Assembly (NCBI GenBank): GCA_947489525.1
Contig: CANLDW010000004.1
Span: 124,001-188,000, forward strand
DNA: 64,000 nt
From: an uncultured Psychrobacter sp.
GTDB taxonomy: Bacteria > Pseudomonadota > Gammaproteobacteria > Pseudomonadales > Moraxellaceae
Reading direction: 5' to 3'
In this document: in pieces, positions 49,481 to 59,639 of the stretch
Layout: every line of letters starts with the position of its first letter
How positions within the stretch are numbered: position 1 is the stretch's first letter
Translations under genes and position numbers: made by a program
The notes under the pieces: generated by a model
Told to the model about the DNA's origin: nothing
Seen by the model: the letters and a program-made list of their open reading frames with translations, nothing else
Databases searched by the model: none

Positions 49481-51944
49481 CGGGAAGTTTTGGCGGTTTT
49501 TTGGGTTTAGGTAAAGGCGTCTTCGCATTGTCGAGTCCTTTATCTTCATCAAACCCGCCAAGCGTTTTAGTGGCCTTATCGTATTGAATATCATCACTGT
49601 AAGGGACACTGTTTAGCTCCTCATCGACTAAGCCATCATCCAAATCGACGGTCTTTTTGGGTTTATTGTTATTATGAGCACTGAGTTCCGTGCGCCCGCC
49701 ATGCCTACTGCTACCAGTTGTACCATCTGACGGCGGACGATCTAAAGTATTGTCACTGTTTTGTCCATAGTGGATATTAGTCATCGCCTCATTGCTTTGT
49801 ACGTGCGCGCGAATGGACTCAGGCGATATCTTGACGTCCGATAAACGGCGCACGACGTAGTTGTCAGGTATGACGCCATCTGTTTTTTGTAGCGTGGTGT
49901 CATCAAAGATAATATGACCTTGACTATCTATGCGAGCGTAATTCATGGGTTTATCACGTGGCCAAAAAAAGTCTGAGGGATGGCTGATGACATGACCAAA
50001 AACAAGCTTTGTCAAACGACCCCATTCAAAAAACTGCACCTCTTTTGAGCGCAGAGCCACAAATAGCGCTAATGAGAAGCTCACCAGCAAATTGACGATA
50101 CCGATAAGGGCAACGCCTAATATGGATACTAGTACTAGCGACCAGCTTATATCAGACGCTGACAGATTAAATAAACCATGTGCTAAATTAGCTGAAGCAA
50201 ACGCAATATGACGAATATCGATAGGTAGACCAAAGATATAACCAAGGGTCGCGGTACTGCCTAAGAATACCCCAAACAAAAAATTGCCCATAATAGCGCC
50301 TAGATTGGCCTCAACGAAGCCACCTAGTCGCTGCAACCACCGTTTAGGCATAAGATACCTAAGCAGCCGGTGGCGCTGTATGCGCGCGCCTATGCTGTTG
50401 TAGACCGCTAAATTGTCGTAGTAACCGGCGATTAGACCTGATAAGAACAGGTAAACACCGGCGATAGCAGCATGAGGCAAAGCAAGGGAGCGAAACGGGT
50501 CGAGATCATGTAGCAGGTACGCCGCCTTATCATCATCAATCATTGGCACGCCATTATACTGTAGCCAAGCAAAAGAGATAATAAGCGCCACAGGAATCGC
50601 CAACATAACGTTACCCATAATCGCGATAAATTGTGTACGCAATATATCGACGACCAGCTCAGAGAGTTTTGTGAGCTGATGAGACTTTTTGCCAGAACCG
50701 TCAGAGATGGTCGAGGCGATCGCGGCAGCGGTCATCGCAGGCTGCTTGGTGGCGACCGTACCGTGAATGATGTGGATAAAAACAAAACCTAAGCCATAAA
50801 TCATGCTATTGACAAAGGCTTTGCCCATCGGTGCCAGTGCCAATTGATAGGCGAGTATCTTAATAGTTGCCATAAAGGCAATAACAAAGCCGCCGATAGA
50901 GGCTTTTTTAAACATTTTTTGATAGCCAGATTTGTCTGTGCTGATGTAATGCTCACCGACGCGACTGGCGTTTTCAGTAACTTTACGCGATAGTAGCTTA
51001 GTATTGTTATCGATCAGATGCCCGATACTGTAGCGCTGACTGGCAGTGGTCGTGAGTGTTTGAACCATCTCAATGATGGCTTGATCACGCTTGTCGTAAT
51101 TGTCTGCTACCAGCTCCGTCAAGATACGCATACGCTGCAAGCTTTGATCCAAACGCATCATCATATTCGTCAAGCGTATGGATATCCCAGTCTTATAAAT
51201 GCGCTTACGCACGGTCGCGACAATGTCTTCGCACTGATCAATCATAACCAAGAGTGGGGCGGGATCCACCGCTTGTTCAGGTGTAATATCGGTTAGAGTA
51301 TCAAGCTCATGCGCCTGCCGATACTGATTAACAAACAGTACTGCTTCTTGATTCTGTGCCACAAATGACGCTGAAAAATTGAGTATCTGCGGGTAGGATT
51401 CCATGAGCTCAGGATGTAGACCAATGCCGCTGATACGATACGATAAGATAATAATCGCGTTTAAAATACTGTTTTTAACGGTAGCAACGAGATCTAAATG
51501 ACGCTCTTTTACCTTAAGTAGCGCAATCAGCTCCTCCCATTTATCCTGTTCAATTAGCGCCAACCAACGCTCATCACCACGCTTATCAAACAAATAACCA
51601 ACCAACTCAACTATAGAATCTTCTTGAGGTAGTAAGGGCAAAAACCGATGCCCAACGAGACGCTTTAAGCTGCTAAAAAAACCTTGATCCGACATGATGC
51701 CGGTATCAGTATACAACGCAATTTGGCGATGCTGGATGATAAGCTTCAGTATAAAGCTGGCAAGGCCATCACCATACTCTGGATGATCGCGTAATATATC
51801 GATAAGCTTTTGCACTTTGTCATTGGCCAAAGCAGGTTCATTGTCATTCACCCGTAGTTCATTGACTAAGCGTTTAAGCACGTCTATATCAGGTACATCA
51901 CTTAGCGCAGTGATCTGCTGTAAAATACGTTTTATGTCTGGCAC
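49476..51944 (-). CDS. Multi-pass membrane protein of the family labelled 'site-specific recombinase Gcr'
   Basis: Several TM segments (GGFVIAFMATIKILAYQLALAPMGKAFVNSMIYGLGFVFIHI; GVYLFLSGLIAGYYDNLAVYN); recognised as Gcr-like from memory of the family. Confidence 0.75.
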   Translation of the reverse strand: MPDIKRILQQITALSDVPDIDVLKRLVNELRVNDNEPALANDKVQKLIDILRDHPEYGDGLASFILKLIIQHRQIALYTDTGIMSDQGFFSSLKRLVGHRFLPLLPQEDSIVELVGYLFDKRGDERWLALIEQDKWEELIALLKVKERHLDLVATVKNSILNAIIILSYRISGIGLHPELMESYPQILNFSASFVAQNQEAVLFVNQYRQAHELDTLTDITPEQAVDPAPLLVMIDQCEDIVATVRKRIYKTGISIRLTNMMMRLDQSLQRMRILTELVADNYDKRDQAIIEMVQTLTTTASQRYSIGHLIDNNTKLLSRKVTENASRVGEHYISTDKSGYQKMFKKASIGGFVIAFMATIKILAYQLALAPMGKAFVNSMIYGLGFVFIHIIHGTVATKQPAMTAAAIASTISDGSGKKSHQLTKLSELVVDILRTQFIAIMGNVMLAIPVALIISFAWLQYNGVPMIDDDKAAYLLHDLDPFRSLALPHAAIAGVYLFLSGLIAGYYDNLAVYNSIGARIQRHRLLRYLMPKRWLQRLGGFVEANLGAIMGNFLFGVFLGSTATLGYIFGLPIDIRHIAFASANLAHGLFNLSASDISWSLVLVSILGVALIGIVNLLVSFSLALFVALRSKEVQFFEWGRLTKLVFGHVISHPSDFFWPRDKPMNYARIDSQGHIIFDDTTLQKTDGVIPDNYVVRRLSDVKISPESIRAHVQSNEAMTNIHYGQNSDNTLDRPPSDGTTGSSRHGGRTELSAHNNNKPKKTVDLDDGLVDEELNSVPYSDDIQYDKATKTLGGFDEDKGLDNAKTPLPKPKKPPKLPD

Positions 51945-52056
51945 GTCGTAGCCTTTATAATTGATGTCACAGTGAGCATTATTTTAATCGTAACACAGGT
52001 GGCGCGTTCAAATATTTTGTAAGCGCGGTAGTTCAGAATACGGCAAAAAAGATCGA

Positions 52057-52090
52057 AAAAAAAGGACAGTCACAAGACTATCCTTTTTAC
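52057..52090 (-). terminator. Terminator of the downstream acyl-CoA dehydrogenase gene
   Basis: Minus strand AAAAAGGATAGTC ttgt GACTGTCC followed by TTTTTTTT. Confidence 0.85.
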
Positions 52091-52106
52091 TATTGTCTAC
52101 TGGTTA

Positions 52107-53897
52107 TTAACTGGCTTCAGCATTGAAGTACTCAAGATCGAAGTTCATCATCGGATCACTGCCGGCTTTGACCATTTGCGCGTGAGCGTCAATACGCGGC
52201 AAGATACGACCCACAAAGTAATCTGCAAGCTTGGCTTTGTTGGTATAAAAATCACCATCACGACCATCTGCAGCTTCTACCATCATGGCAAACATATACG
52301 AGTAGCATAAATAACCTACTGCATGCATGTAATCGACCGCGCAGCCATTAATCTCGCTCTTACGCTCGCTGATATTAGCGAGTACGGTATGGGTTAATTC
52401 TTCAACAGTAGCCGCCGCATCTAGTGTTGCTTGCTTGATACCGTGATCAGCTTGCATAGCATCGACAAAGTCGCGAATCTCACCTAAGAAATGCGTGATA
52501 TATTTACCGCCATTACGAGCAACCTTACGCCCTAAAAGATCAAGCGCTTGAATACCATTAGCACCTTCATAGATCTGCGCAATACGCGTATCACGAACGA
52601 TCTGCTCCATGCCCCATTCACGCACATAACCGTGACCACCAAAGACCTGCTGGCAATCGACAGTGGCTTCTAAGGCTTTGTCAGTCAAAAAGGCTTTTGC
52701 CACTGGTGTTAGTAGGGCAACGCGTGCTGCCGCTGCTTGTGCTGCTTCAGGATCAGTACTGAACTTTTCGGTATCGAGCTGTTTGGCAACATACATCGCA
52801 AAGCAGCGTGAAGCCTCGGAGTTCGCTTTAGCATTGAGTAGCATACGGCGGACGTCTGCGTGATGAATGATGGCATCAGCAGGTTTCTCTGGACTTTGTA
52901 GCTGCGTATCACTGCGACCTTGCGCGCGCTCATTGGCGTATATTACTGCGTTTTGATAAGCCAGCTCACTACCACCCAGACCTTGTAGGCCCATAGTGAG
53001 ACGCTCATAGTTCATCATGATGAACATTGAGGCAAGTCCCGTGTTTTCAGCACCAATCATCCAGCCTTTAGCATTATCAAAGTTCATCACACAGGTGGCT
53101 GAGGCTTTGATACCCATTTTATGCTCGATAGAGCCCACGGCGAGCGTATTACGCTCGCCTAAGCTACCATCGTCGTTGACTAGGAATTTTGGTACGACGA
53201 ACAAGGAGATACCTTTTGAACCTGCTGGCGCATCTGGTGTTTTGGCAAGGACTAAATGAATAATATTATCCGTCAGGTCATGCTCGCCGCCTGTGATAAA
53301 AATCTTAGTACCTGAGATATTATAGCTACCATCATCATTGGGTACGGCTTTAGTCTTAATAATACCCAAGTCAGTACCGGCATGGGGTTCAGTTAGACAC
53401 ATCGTTCCTGACCATTCACCGGCGTACATTTTTTCAAGATACGTCTGTTTTTGCTCTTCACTAGCTGCAGCGTTCAAACAAAGTGTCGCGCCAACAGTAA
53501 GGTTAGGGTAGAGGGCAAACGACTGATTCGCCGTAAAAATCATCTCTTCAGCGAGCATCGTTACCATCTTAGGAAAACCTTGACCGCCGTATTCAGGGTT
53601 ACCACCAAGACCGATCCAGCCTGCTTCTGCATACTGCTTATAAGCGTCTTTAAAGCCCTCAGGTGTCGTCACAACGCCATCACCTTCAAACGTTGCGCCT
53701 TCTTCATCACCACTGCGATTAATGGGTAACATCACGTTTTTAGAGAGCTTAGCCATCTCTTCTAAAATCATATCAACGGTTTGCATATCAACATGGGCTA
53801 AGTTGTCGTTTTTTTGCCAAAATTCAGGCGCTTTAAACACATCGCTTAAGATGAAGCGCATGTCGTTGAGCGGAGCATTATAAACTGACATAAACAT
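52107..53897 (-). CDS. Acyl-CoA dehydrogenase (DmdC-like, with extended C-terminal domain)
   Basis: GTMCLTEPHAGTDLG, KIFITGGEHDL, QVFGGHGYVREWGMEQIVRDTRIAQIYEGANGIQALDL. Confidence 0.92.
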   Translation of the reverse strand: MFMSVYNAPLNDMRFILSDVFKAPEFWQKNDNLAHVDMQTVDMILEEMAKLSKNVMLPINRSGDEEGATFEGDGVVTTPEGFKDAYKQYAEAGWIGLGGNPEYGGQGFPKMVTMLAEEMIFTANQSFALYPNLTVGATLCLNAAASEEQKQTYLEKMYAGEWSGTMCLTEPHAGTDLGIIKTKAVPNDDGSYNISGTKIFITGGEHDLTDNIIHLVLAKTPDAPAGSKGISLFVVPKFLVNDDGSLGERNTLAVGSIEHKMGIKASATCVMNFDNAKGWMIGAENTGLASMFIMMNYERLTMGLQGLGGSELAYQNAVIYANERAQGRSDTQLQSPEKPADAIIHHADVRRMLLNAKANSEASRCFAMYVAKQLDTEKFSTDPEAAQAAAARVALLTPVAKAFLTDKALEATVDCQQVFGGHGYVREWGMEQIVRDTRIAQIYEGANGIQALDLLGRKVARNGGKYITHFLGEIRDFVDAMQADHGIKQATLDAAATVEELTHTVLANISERKSEINGCAVDYMHAVGYLCYSYMFAMMVEAADGRDGDFYTNKAKLADYFVGRILPRIDAHAQMVKAGSDPMMNFDLEYFNAEAS

Positions 53898-54011
53898 TCC
53901 TTTTGTATGAGATAAAATAAATAGATGTGAAATAAATAGGTATGAGACAAATTAAATGTGCGAGCCCCTTGCACAAATCAACAAAAAAATTCATCGACGC
54001 TAATCACTGAT

Positions 54012-54070
54012 TAAAGATAGCGTTGCAATTACAAAAACAGCGATGCAATTAAAGATAGCATCACAATTTT
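54012..54070. repeat. Imperfect 18-20 bp tandem repeat, 3 copies
   Basis: TTAAAGATAGCGTTGCAA / TTACAAAAACAGCGATGCAA / TTAAAGATAGCATCACAA. Confidence 0.6.
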
Positions 54071-54289
54071 GCAGACTTATATTACAAAAATTAGTTGAGA
54101 ATAAGCGCATCACTACAAGCGCTATAAGGGTCAACCATAAGGTAAAGTTTACCAAATTAGTAGGTTATCTTGTGAATTAGTTCGTGAATACTGGGTACAC
54201 CAAAAGTTAATATTGATGCTTGTAGTCTTTAAAGGGATTAAAAGATAGCAGTTTATCTTGAAGAGGAGGTAATCACAGAAGTCGCATAT

Positions 54290-54328
54290 TAATAAAAATC
54301 GACAACATACCTAAAGGTACATTGCCGA
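54290..54328 (-). terminator. Terminator of the second acyl-CoA dehydrogenase gene
   Basis: Minus strand CGGCAATGTACC ttta GGTATGTTGTCG followed by ATTTTTATT (G-U tolerant stem). Confidence 0.65.
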
Positions 54329-54360
54329 TGAATACAACTAAGTGTTATAAAATATTTAAA

Positions 54361-56154
54361 TTAAAACTCGAACTGTTCAACATCCATTGTCATAAATGGC
54401 TCGACACCAGTGCTAATACGCTGAACATGAGTGGTAGTACGCGGTAAGATCTTGGCAAAGTAGAACTGCGCGGTTTTAACTTTTGCATCGTAAAACGCTT
54501 TTTCACTGTTGCCGTTTTTGATCTCGTTTTGCGCGACGAGTGCCATACGTGCCCATAAGTAAGCAAGCGTGACATAGCCACTGAAGTACATGTAATCGAC
54601 CGCTGCACCGCCGACCGCTTGTGGGTTTTCAGTCGCTTGCATCCCAATACGAGCCGTTAAATCACCCCACTCTTTAATATGCTTGAGTAGGGGACGGGTA
54701 AACTGACCCATATCGTCATTGTCTTTGTTATCAGCGCAAAAGTCTTGAATGACTTTAGTAAAGTTAGCAAGCAACTTACCTTGTGAGCCTAATACTTTAC
54801 GGCCGATAAGATCAAGTGATTGAATCTGGGTCGTACCCTCATAAATACAAGCAATAGTCGTGTCGCGGACGTTTTGCTCAAGACCGTATTCAGTACAAAA
54901 GCCGCTACCGCCCATAGCTTGCACGCCGTGATGTGAAGCCTCTAAACCCGTTTCAGTCAAAAAGGCTTTACCGATAGGAGTGAGTAGTGACAACATCTGA
55001 TCCGCGTATTTACGTGCGTCGCCTTCACCTTTAGCTACGGTATCGGCAAACTGTGACATATAACCAATCAGCGCACGACCACCCTCAGCAAAAGCTTTAG
55101 TCGTCAAAATCATGTCACGAACCGCAGGATGTACAATGATAGGATCAGCAGGCAGTTTAGGCGCTTTAACGCCATCTAAGGAGCGAAACGCTAAGCGGTC
55201 TTTAGCAAAAGCCAATGCACCTTGGAAGGCATATTGAGAGGCGGTAACCCCTTGGATAGCGGTGCCGATACGTGCCACGTTCATAAAGGTGAACATTGCG
55301 TTTAGACCCCGGTTCTTTTCACCGATTAGGTAACCAATAGCACCGTCATAGTTCATCGCACAAGTCGCTGAGGCTTTGATACCCATTTTGTGTTCAATTG
55401 AGCCACAAGATACGGCATTGCGCTCGCCTAGGCTGCCATCATCGTTGACCATAAATTTAGGTACAACGAATAAAGATAAGCCTTTAGTACCTTCTGGTGC
55501 ATCAGGAAGACGAGCTAAAACGATATGAATGATGTTCTCAGACATATCGTGCTCGCCAGCTGAGATCCAGATCTTATTACCTTTGATACTATAAGTACCA
55601 TCGTCCTGTGGTTCAGCTTTAGTGCGCACTAAGTTCAGATCAGACCCGCACTGCGGCTCGGTCAAGCACATAACGCCTGTCCAAACACCAGAGATTAGAT
55701 CTGGCAGGTATTTATTTTTTTGCTCTTCAGTACCGTGATGCTCAAGGGTAGAGATACAACCCTCAGATAGACCAGGGTACATACCAAATGACCAGTTGGC
55801 AGTACCCATAAACTCAGAGATGGCAGAATTGAGTGACATTGGCATATTTTGACCGCCAAATTCTTCTTCACCAGTAAGTGACGTAAAGCCAAGCTCACAA
55901 TACTGTTTATAGGCTTCTTTAAAGCCTTTAGGTGTTGTCACTTCGCCATTACTAAAGTGACAGCCTTCCGCATCGCCGCTTTGATTTAGGGGTGACAACT
56001 CGTTTTCAGCAAAACTTGCGGCAGTCTCAAGGTAGCTATCTACGATGTCCGCTTCAATGTGCGAGTACGCATCTATAGTTTGGTAATGAGCGGTGCTGTC
56101 TAAAAGCTCATGCATGACAAATTTCATATCACGAACTGGGGCTTTATATTGCAT
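54361..56154 (-). CDS. Acyl-CoA dehydrogenase paralog (DmdC-like)
   Basis: GVMCLTEPQCGSDLNLV, KIWISAGEHDMSENIIH, QAMGGSGFCTEYGLEQNVRDTTIACIYEGTTQIQSLDLIGRK. Confidence 0.92.
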   Translation of the reverse strand: MQYKAPVRDMKFVMHELLDSTAHYQTIDAYSHIEADIVDSYLETAASFAENELSPLNQSGDAEGCHFSNGEVTTPKGFKEAYKQYCELGFTSLTGEEEFGGQNMPMSLNSAISEFMGTANWSFGMYPGLSEGCISTLEHHGTEEQKNKYLPDLISGVWTGVMCLTEPQCGSDLNLVRTKAEPQDDGTYSIKGNKIWISAGEHDMSENIIHIVLARLPDAPEGTKGLSLFVVPKFMVNDDGSLGERNAVSCGSIEHKMGIKASATCAMNYDGAIGYLIGEKNRGLNAMFTFMNVARIGTAIQGVTASQYAFQGALAFAKDRLAFRSLDGVKAPKLPADPIIVHPAVRDMILTTKAFAEGGRALIGYMSQFADTVAKGEGDARKYADQMLSLLTPIGKAFLTETGLEASHHGVQAMGGSGFCTEYGLEQNVRDTTIACIYEGTTQIQSLDLIGRKVLGSQGKLLANFTKVIQDFCADNKDNDDMGQFTRPLLKHIKEWGDLTARIGMQATENPQAVGGAAVDYMYFSGYVTLAYLWARMALVAQNEIKNGNSEKAFYDAKVKTAQFYFAKILPRTTTHVQRISTGVEPFMTMDVEQFEF

Positions 56155-56466
56155 GGTTTCCTATCCTTTTTGGAATACTAAAGTGTTACTGAGCGTATCT
56201 GCGCCATTGATAGTACAGAAGAGTAGTCATTGTCAGAGCCAGTTGAACGTTTAGGTCCTCTAACAAATTCAAGGTAAAAGATAGGCTTTCATAGATGAAT
56301 ATACAAGGTTGGTCACAGCACTGATAAGTCATCAACCTATCTTGCATCCCAAAGGCTAAGATATTTGATTTAACCATTTCATATAGATTGAATGATTATC
56401 TCTAGAGCACTCGTCTTGAGCGGCGATAAGAGGGGATGTAGTGAATAGTTTAAAGTTATACTCCAA

Positions 56467-58188
56467 TTACTTACCGTATTGGGCGCTTAACATGGCGGTA
56501 GCAGCTTCGGCAGTTACAGGTTTGCTAAACCAATAGCCTTGACCGTACTTACAGCCCATATCTGAGAGCAAATCACGTTGCGCCTCAGTTTCTATGCCTT
56601 CGGCGATAACTTGCATGTCAAGTGCTGCTGCCAGATCTAGTATCGCTTTCACAATTGCATGCTGCGTACAATCGTTGACAATCTTTGAGATAAAGCTTTT
56701 ATCAATCTTGATAAAGTCAAAAGGATACTCTTGCAGATAGCTTAGTGACGCATAACCCGTACCAAAATCATCAAGTGCTAAACAGATTCCGAGCGCTTTG
56801 AGCGCCGCGAGTTGATTTTTGACATTGGTATGACGCTGGATAAGCGACGATTCGGTCACTTCGATATGTAGCTGGCTGGCTTGGATGTTGTATTCAGTGA
56901 ATAAACCGCTGACTACGGCATAAAATTCAGAATAAGTAAATTCTGCGGCATCAGCATTAATACAAATGTGCTGATCAAACCCCATAGTTTGCCACAAAGA
57001 CAACTGTTTAGTGATTTGTACGATCATTTGTGAGAACAGCTCAAACGATAACTTATTGGTGACAATAGCTTCGATAAAGTTGCTGGGACTAAGTAAGCCG
57101 CGCGTCGGATGCTGCCACCGCACTAGCGCCTCAAAGCCGGTGATCTTACCGCTTGCCAGCTCGATTTTAGGTTGATAATAAGGGACGAGTTGCCCAAGAT
57201 CTATCGCTGTGCGTAGTTCAGCTTCGAGTTGTAAGCTATTGGCGGCGGCTTCATCAATAGTCATATCGAACCAACGGATATCATCGCCGCCTTGCTGCTT
57301 GACGTAGTGCAGCGCCTTTTCAGCCTTAGTTAACAGGCCAGAAAACTGACTGTCGTCCTTTGGATAATAGCTGACCCCAGCTGAAATACGGCAATAGATA
57401 GGGGTTTGTTTTGCGTCCTCGTCATTGAGTATAAAAGGACGCTCACACGTTTGCATCAGTCTATCGAGCTGATGACGTACCATATTAGCATCATTAGACT
57501 CAAACAATAGACCGAAGTCATCACCACCAAAGTGAGAAAAACAGCGTAACCCATCAAGTTTAAGCTCGTTAATACGCCCTACAAACCGTTTGATAAGCTC
57601 ATTGATACCATCGGGTCCCAGCATACTTGATAGGCTGCGATAACGATCAATATTGAGACGGATGATGACGACCTCTTGGAAGGTATCCAGCAATAGCTCA
57701 CTGGTCTGACTCAAAAACACCTTACGATTAGGCAGACCGGTGAGCTGATCGAAATTAAGCAGGTGAGTCAGTTGTCTTTTGTCTTTGACCTCAGAGGACA
57801 TATCGCGCACCTTACCGATGTAGTAAGGCTTATCATCTACATATAGTTTGCGATAGATAATATGACAATCGAGCGTTTGACCATAGCGCGTTGATAACGA
57901 AAACTTGCCCTCATAAAATCCAGTGCTATCTAAGCGATTGCTCAAATCTTGTAAGACAGCTTGCTCATTTTCTGATAAAAATTCAGCAGCGTATATACCA
58001 AGTGGACGTCCTAATAAAAAGTCTTCATGATAGCCAAGAATAATCTCATAAGTTGCGTTTACCGACAGGTAACGTAGGTTTTCATCTAAAATGAAGATAG
58101 CATCTTGCGACTGCTCACACAGCGTCGTTAAGAGCTGCTGCTTGACTGCACATGAGATTGGCGTAAAGTTCATCATAAGGCGGTTCAC
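56467..58188 (-). CDS. PAS-GGDEF-EAL protein, predicted c-di-GMP phosphodiesterase
   Basis: PAS-like N-terminus, degenerate GGDDF, intact EALVRW, DDFGTGYASL and VIAEGIET. Confidence 0.93.
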   Translation of the reverse strand: MNRLMMNFTPISCAVKQQLLTTLCEQSQDAIFILDENLRYLSVNATYEIILGYHEDFLLGRPLGIYAAEFLSENEQAVLQDLSNRLDSTGFYEGKFSLSTRYGQTLDCHIIYRKLYVDDKPYYIGKVRDMSSEVKDKRQLTHLLNFDQLTGLPNRKVFLSQTSELLLDTFQEVVIIRLNIDRYRSLSSMLGPDGINELIKRFVGRINELKLDGLRCFSHFGGDDFGLLFESNDANMVRHQLDRLMQTCERPFILNDEDAKQTPIYCRISAGVSYYPKDDSQFSGLLTKAEKALHYVKQQGGDDIRWFDMTIDEAAANSLQLEAELRTAIDLGQLVPYYQPKIELASGKITGFEALVRWQHPTRGLLSPSNFIEAIVTNKLSFELFSQMIVQITKQLSLWQTMGFDQHICINADAAEFTYSEFYAVVSGLFTEYNIQASQLHIEVTESSLIQRHTNVKNQLAALKALGICLALDDFGTGYASLSYLQEYPFDFIKIDKSFISKIVNDCTQHAIVKAILDLAAALDMQVIAEGIETEAQRDLLSDMGCKYGQGYWFSKPVTAEAATAMLSAQYGK

Positions 58189-58504
58189 AAATTAAAATAA
58201 CGCTGGTATAAAGGGGAGAATACTCAATCGTTAAACTGCTATTAACCCTCTACTTATTATCATTAATAAGTCCAAATGATAGGTCGAAGCACAAATATAA
58301 CGTCAAAAAATAATATCTTAAAGTTTAAAGATAAGCTATCAGTTCTATTTAAATAGACTTAATATTTATTATATTATTAATAACATAAAAAGCCGAATTT
58401 TAGCAAAATTTTGTTGGTATAAAACCCTTAACTCTTAACCTTAGCATAATGAAGGTGCTTAAACATTAGCAGGACAGTGTAGCCATCATTATAGTAGCTC
58501 GATA

Positions 58505-58580
58505 ATATTTGACTTTGCTTATATTTGACTTTGCTTATATTTGACTTTGCTTATATTTGACTTTGCTTATATTTAACTTA
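58505..58580. repeat. 16-bp tandem repeat (ATATTTGACTTTGCTT), 4 perfect copies plus a partial fifth
   Basis: Directly readable; the fifth, diverged copy (ATATTTAACTTA) runs into the rsmE stop codon. Confidence 0.95.
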
Positions 58581-59457
58581 GTAGGGCATGTAAGGTAGCT
58601 AAGGCAACTACTGGCGCCGTTTCAGTACGTAATACACGGTTACCGATCTGCCAAGGCTCAAAACCAACTTGTATCGCATTCAAGCGCTCATCGGCACTAA
58701 GCCCGCCTTCAGGACCAATCAAAAGCTCGATGATAGGTTTAGGCTTTGATAATGTGTCTAAAAGAACTGTTGGCGTTATCCCTTCATCATCAGGTACGCT
58801 CAGCACTAAACGCATATCTGCTGGCATGCCAAGCTTATAGTATGGCTGGGTTGCAATTTCGGCAACGATAGGATCGAGTGCATACTGTACGTGCTCAATG
58901 CGGTGAGCACTCTTTGAATCAGGTTCTGCACGCTGCGACAGCCAAGTATCGATGGGCATAGGCGCAAGGATAAGCGGTGGACGATTAAGACCGCATTGCT
59001 CGCATGCCGCTATAGCGACTTGTTGCCAATGTGCTCGTTTTTTATCTACTTGAGCCGGCTTGAGATTGACCTCGCCGTGATGGCTGCTCAGTAATTGAAT
59101 CACACTAACGCCCAGCTCACACGACTTTTGAATAGCGTAGTCCATACGCTCGCCGCGGCTCATTACTAAGGCTATCTTGCTAGTGATAGGTGCGCTACGG
59201 TCACTTTCATCATATGCCAGCAAAGTAGCCGTTGCCTGCTTTTTACTTATGGTTTGCAAGCGCACGGTATATTCACCGCCAAAACCATCAAATAAGACCC
59301 CCTTGTCACCAACATTAGCGCGCAGCACTCGGCACCAGTGGTGAGTGATACTATCAGGTAGTGCAAGGTTTGCGCCTAAGGATAACTCGCCAAGTTTAGG
59401 ATAAGGGCTCTTAGCACTGCTATCTGAGTGACTGGTAGCATAAAAAAAACGTCGCAC
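58573..59457 (-). CDS. rsmE: 16S rRNA (uracil1498-N3)-methyltransferase
   Basis: HWCRVLRANVGDKGVLFDGFGGEY, IELLIGPEGGLSADE, LGNRVLRTETAP-like motif. Confidence 0.93.
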   Translation of the reverse strand: MRRFFYATSHSDSSAKSPYPKLGELSLGANLALPDSITHHWCRVLRANVGDKGVLFDGFGGEYTVRLQTISKKQATATLLAYDESDRSAPITSKIALVMSRGERMDYAIQKSCELGVSVIQLLSSHHGEVNLKPAQVDKKRAHWQQVAIAACEQCGLNRPPLILAPMPIDTWLSQRAEPDSKSAHRIEHVQYALDPIVAEIATQPYYKLGMPADMRLVLSVPDDEGITPTVLLDTLSKPKPIIELLIGPEGGLSADERLNAIQVGFEPWQIGNRVLRTETAPVVALATLHALLS

Positions 59458-59639
59458 TATTTATTATTCCTGTGGTCTAGCCAATTTTAAGCGCTAATAT
59501 CATAACAGAATATTAATATTATGATAGGGTTGACACTGTCCATATTTTTGCTTCAACACATCTAAACTACTTTTGGAGACCATAAAAAATGGCACTCCAA
59601 AGAGTACCATTAATGCAATACAAAAGAATAAGCTATTAG

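Noticed and set aside
49476-51944. Mobile element or integrase locus based on the 'recombinase Gcr' label
   Set aside because: No att-like repeats, tRNA or accessory cargo around it, and the protein appears to be membrane-embedded.
58505-58580. CRISPR-like array
   Set aside because: Units are contiguous with no spacers and no cas genes are present in the window.
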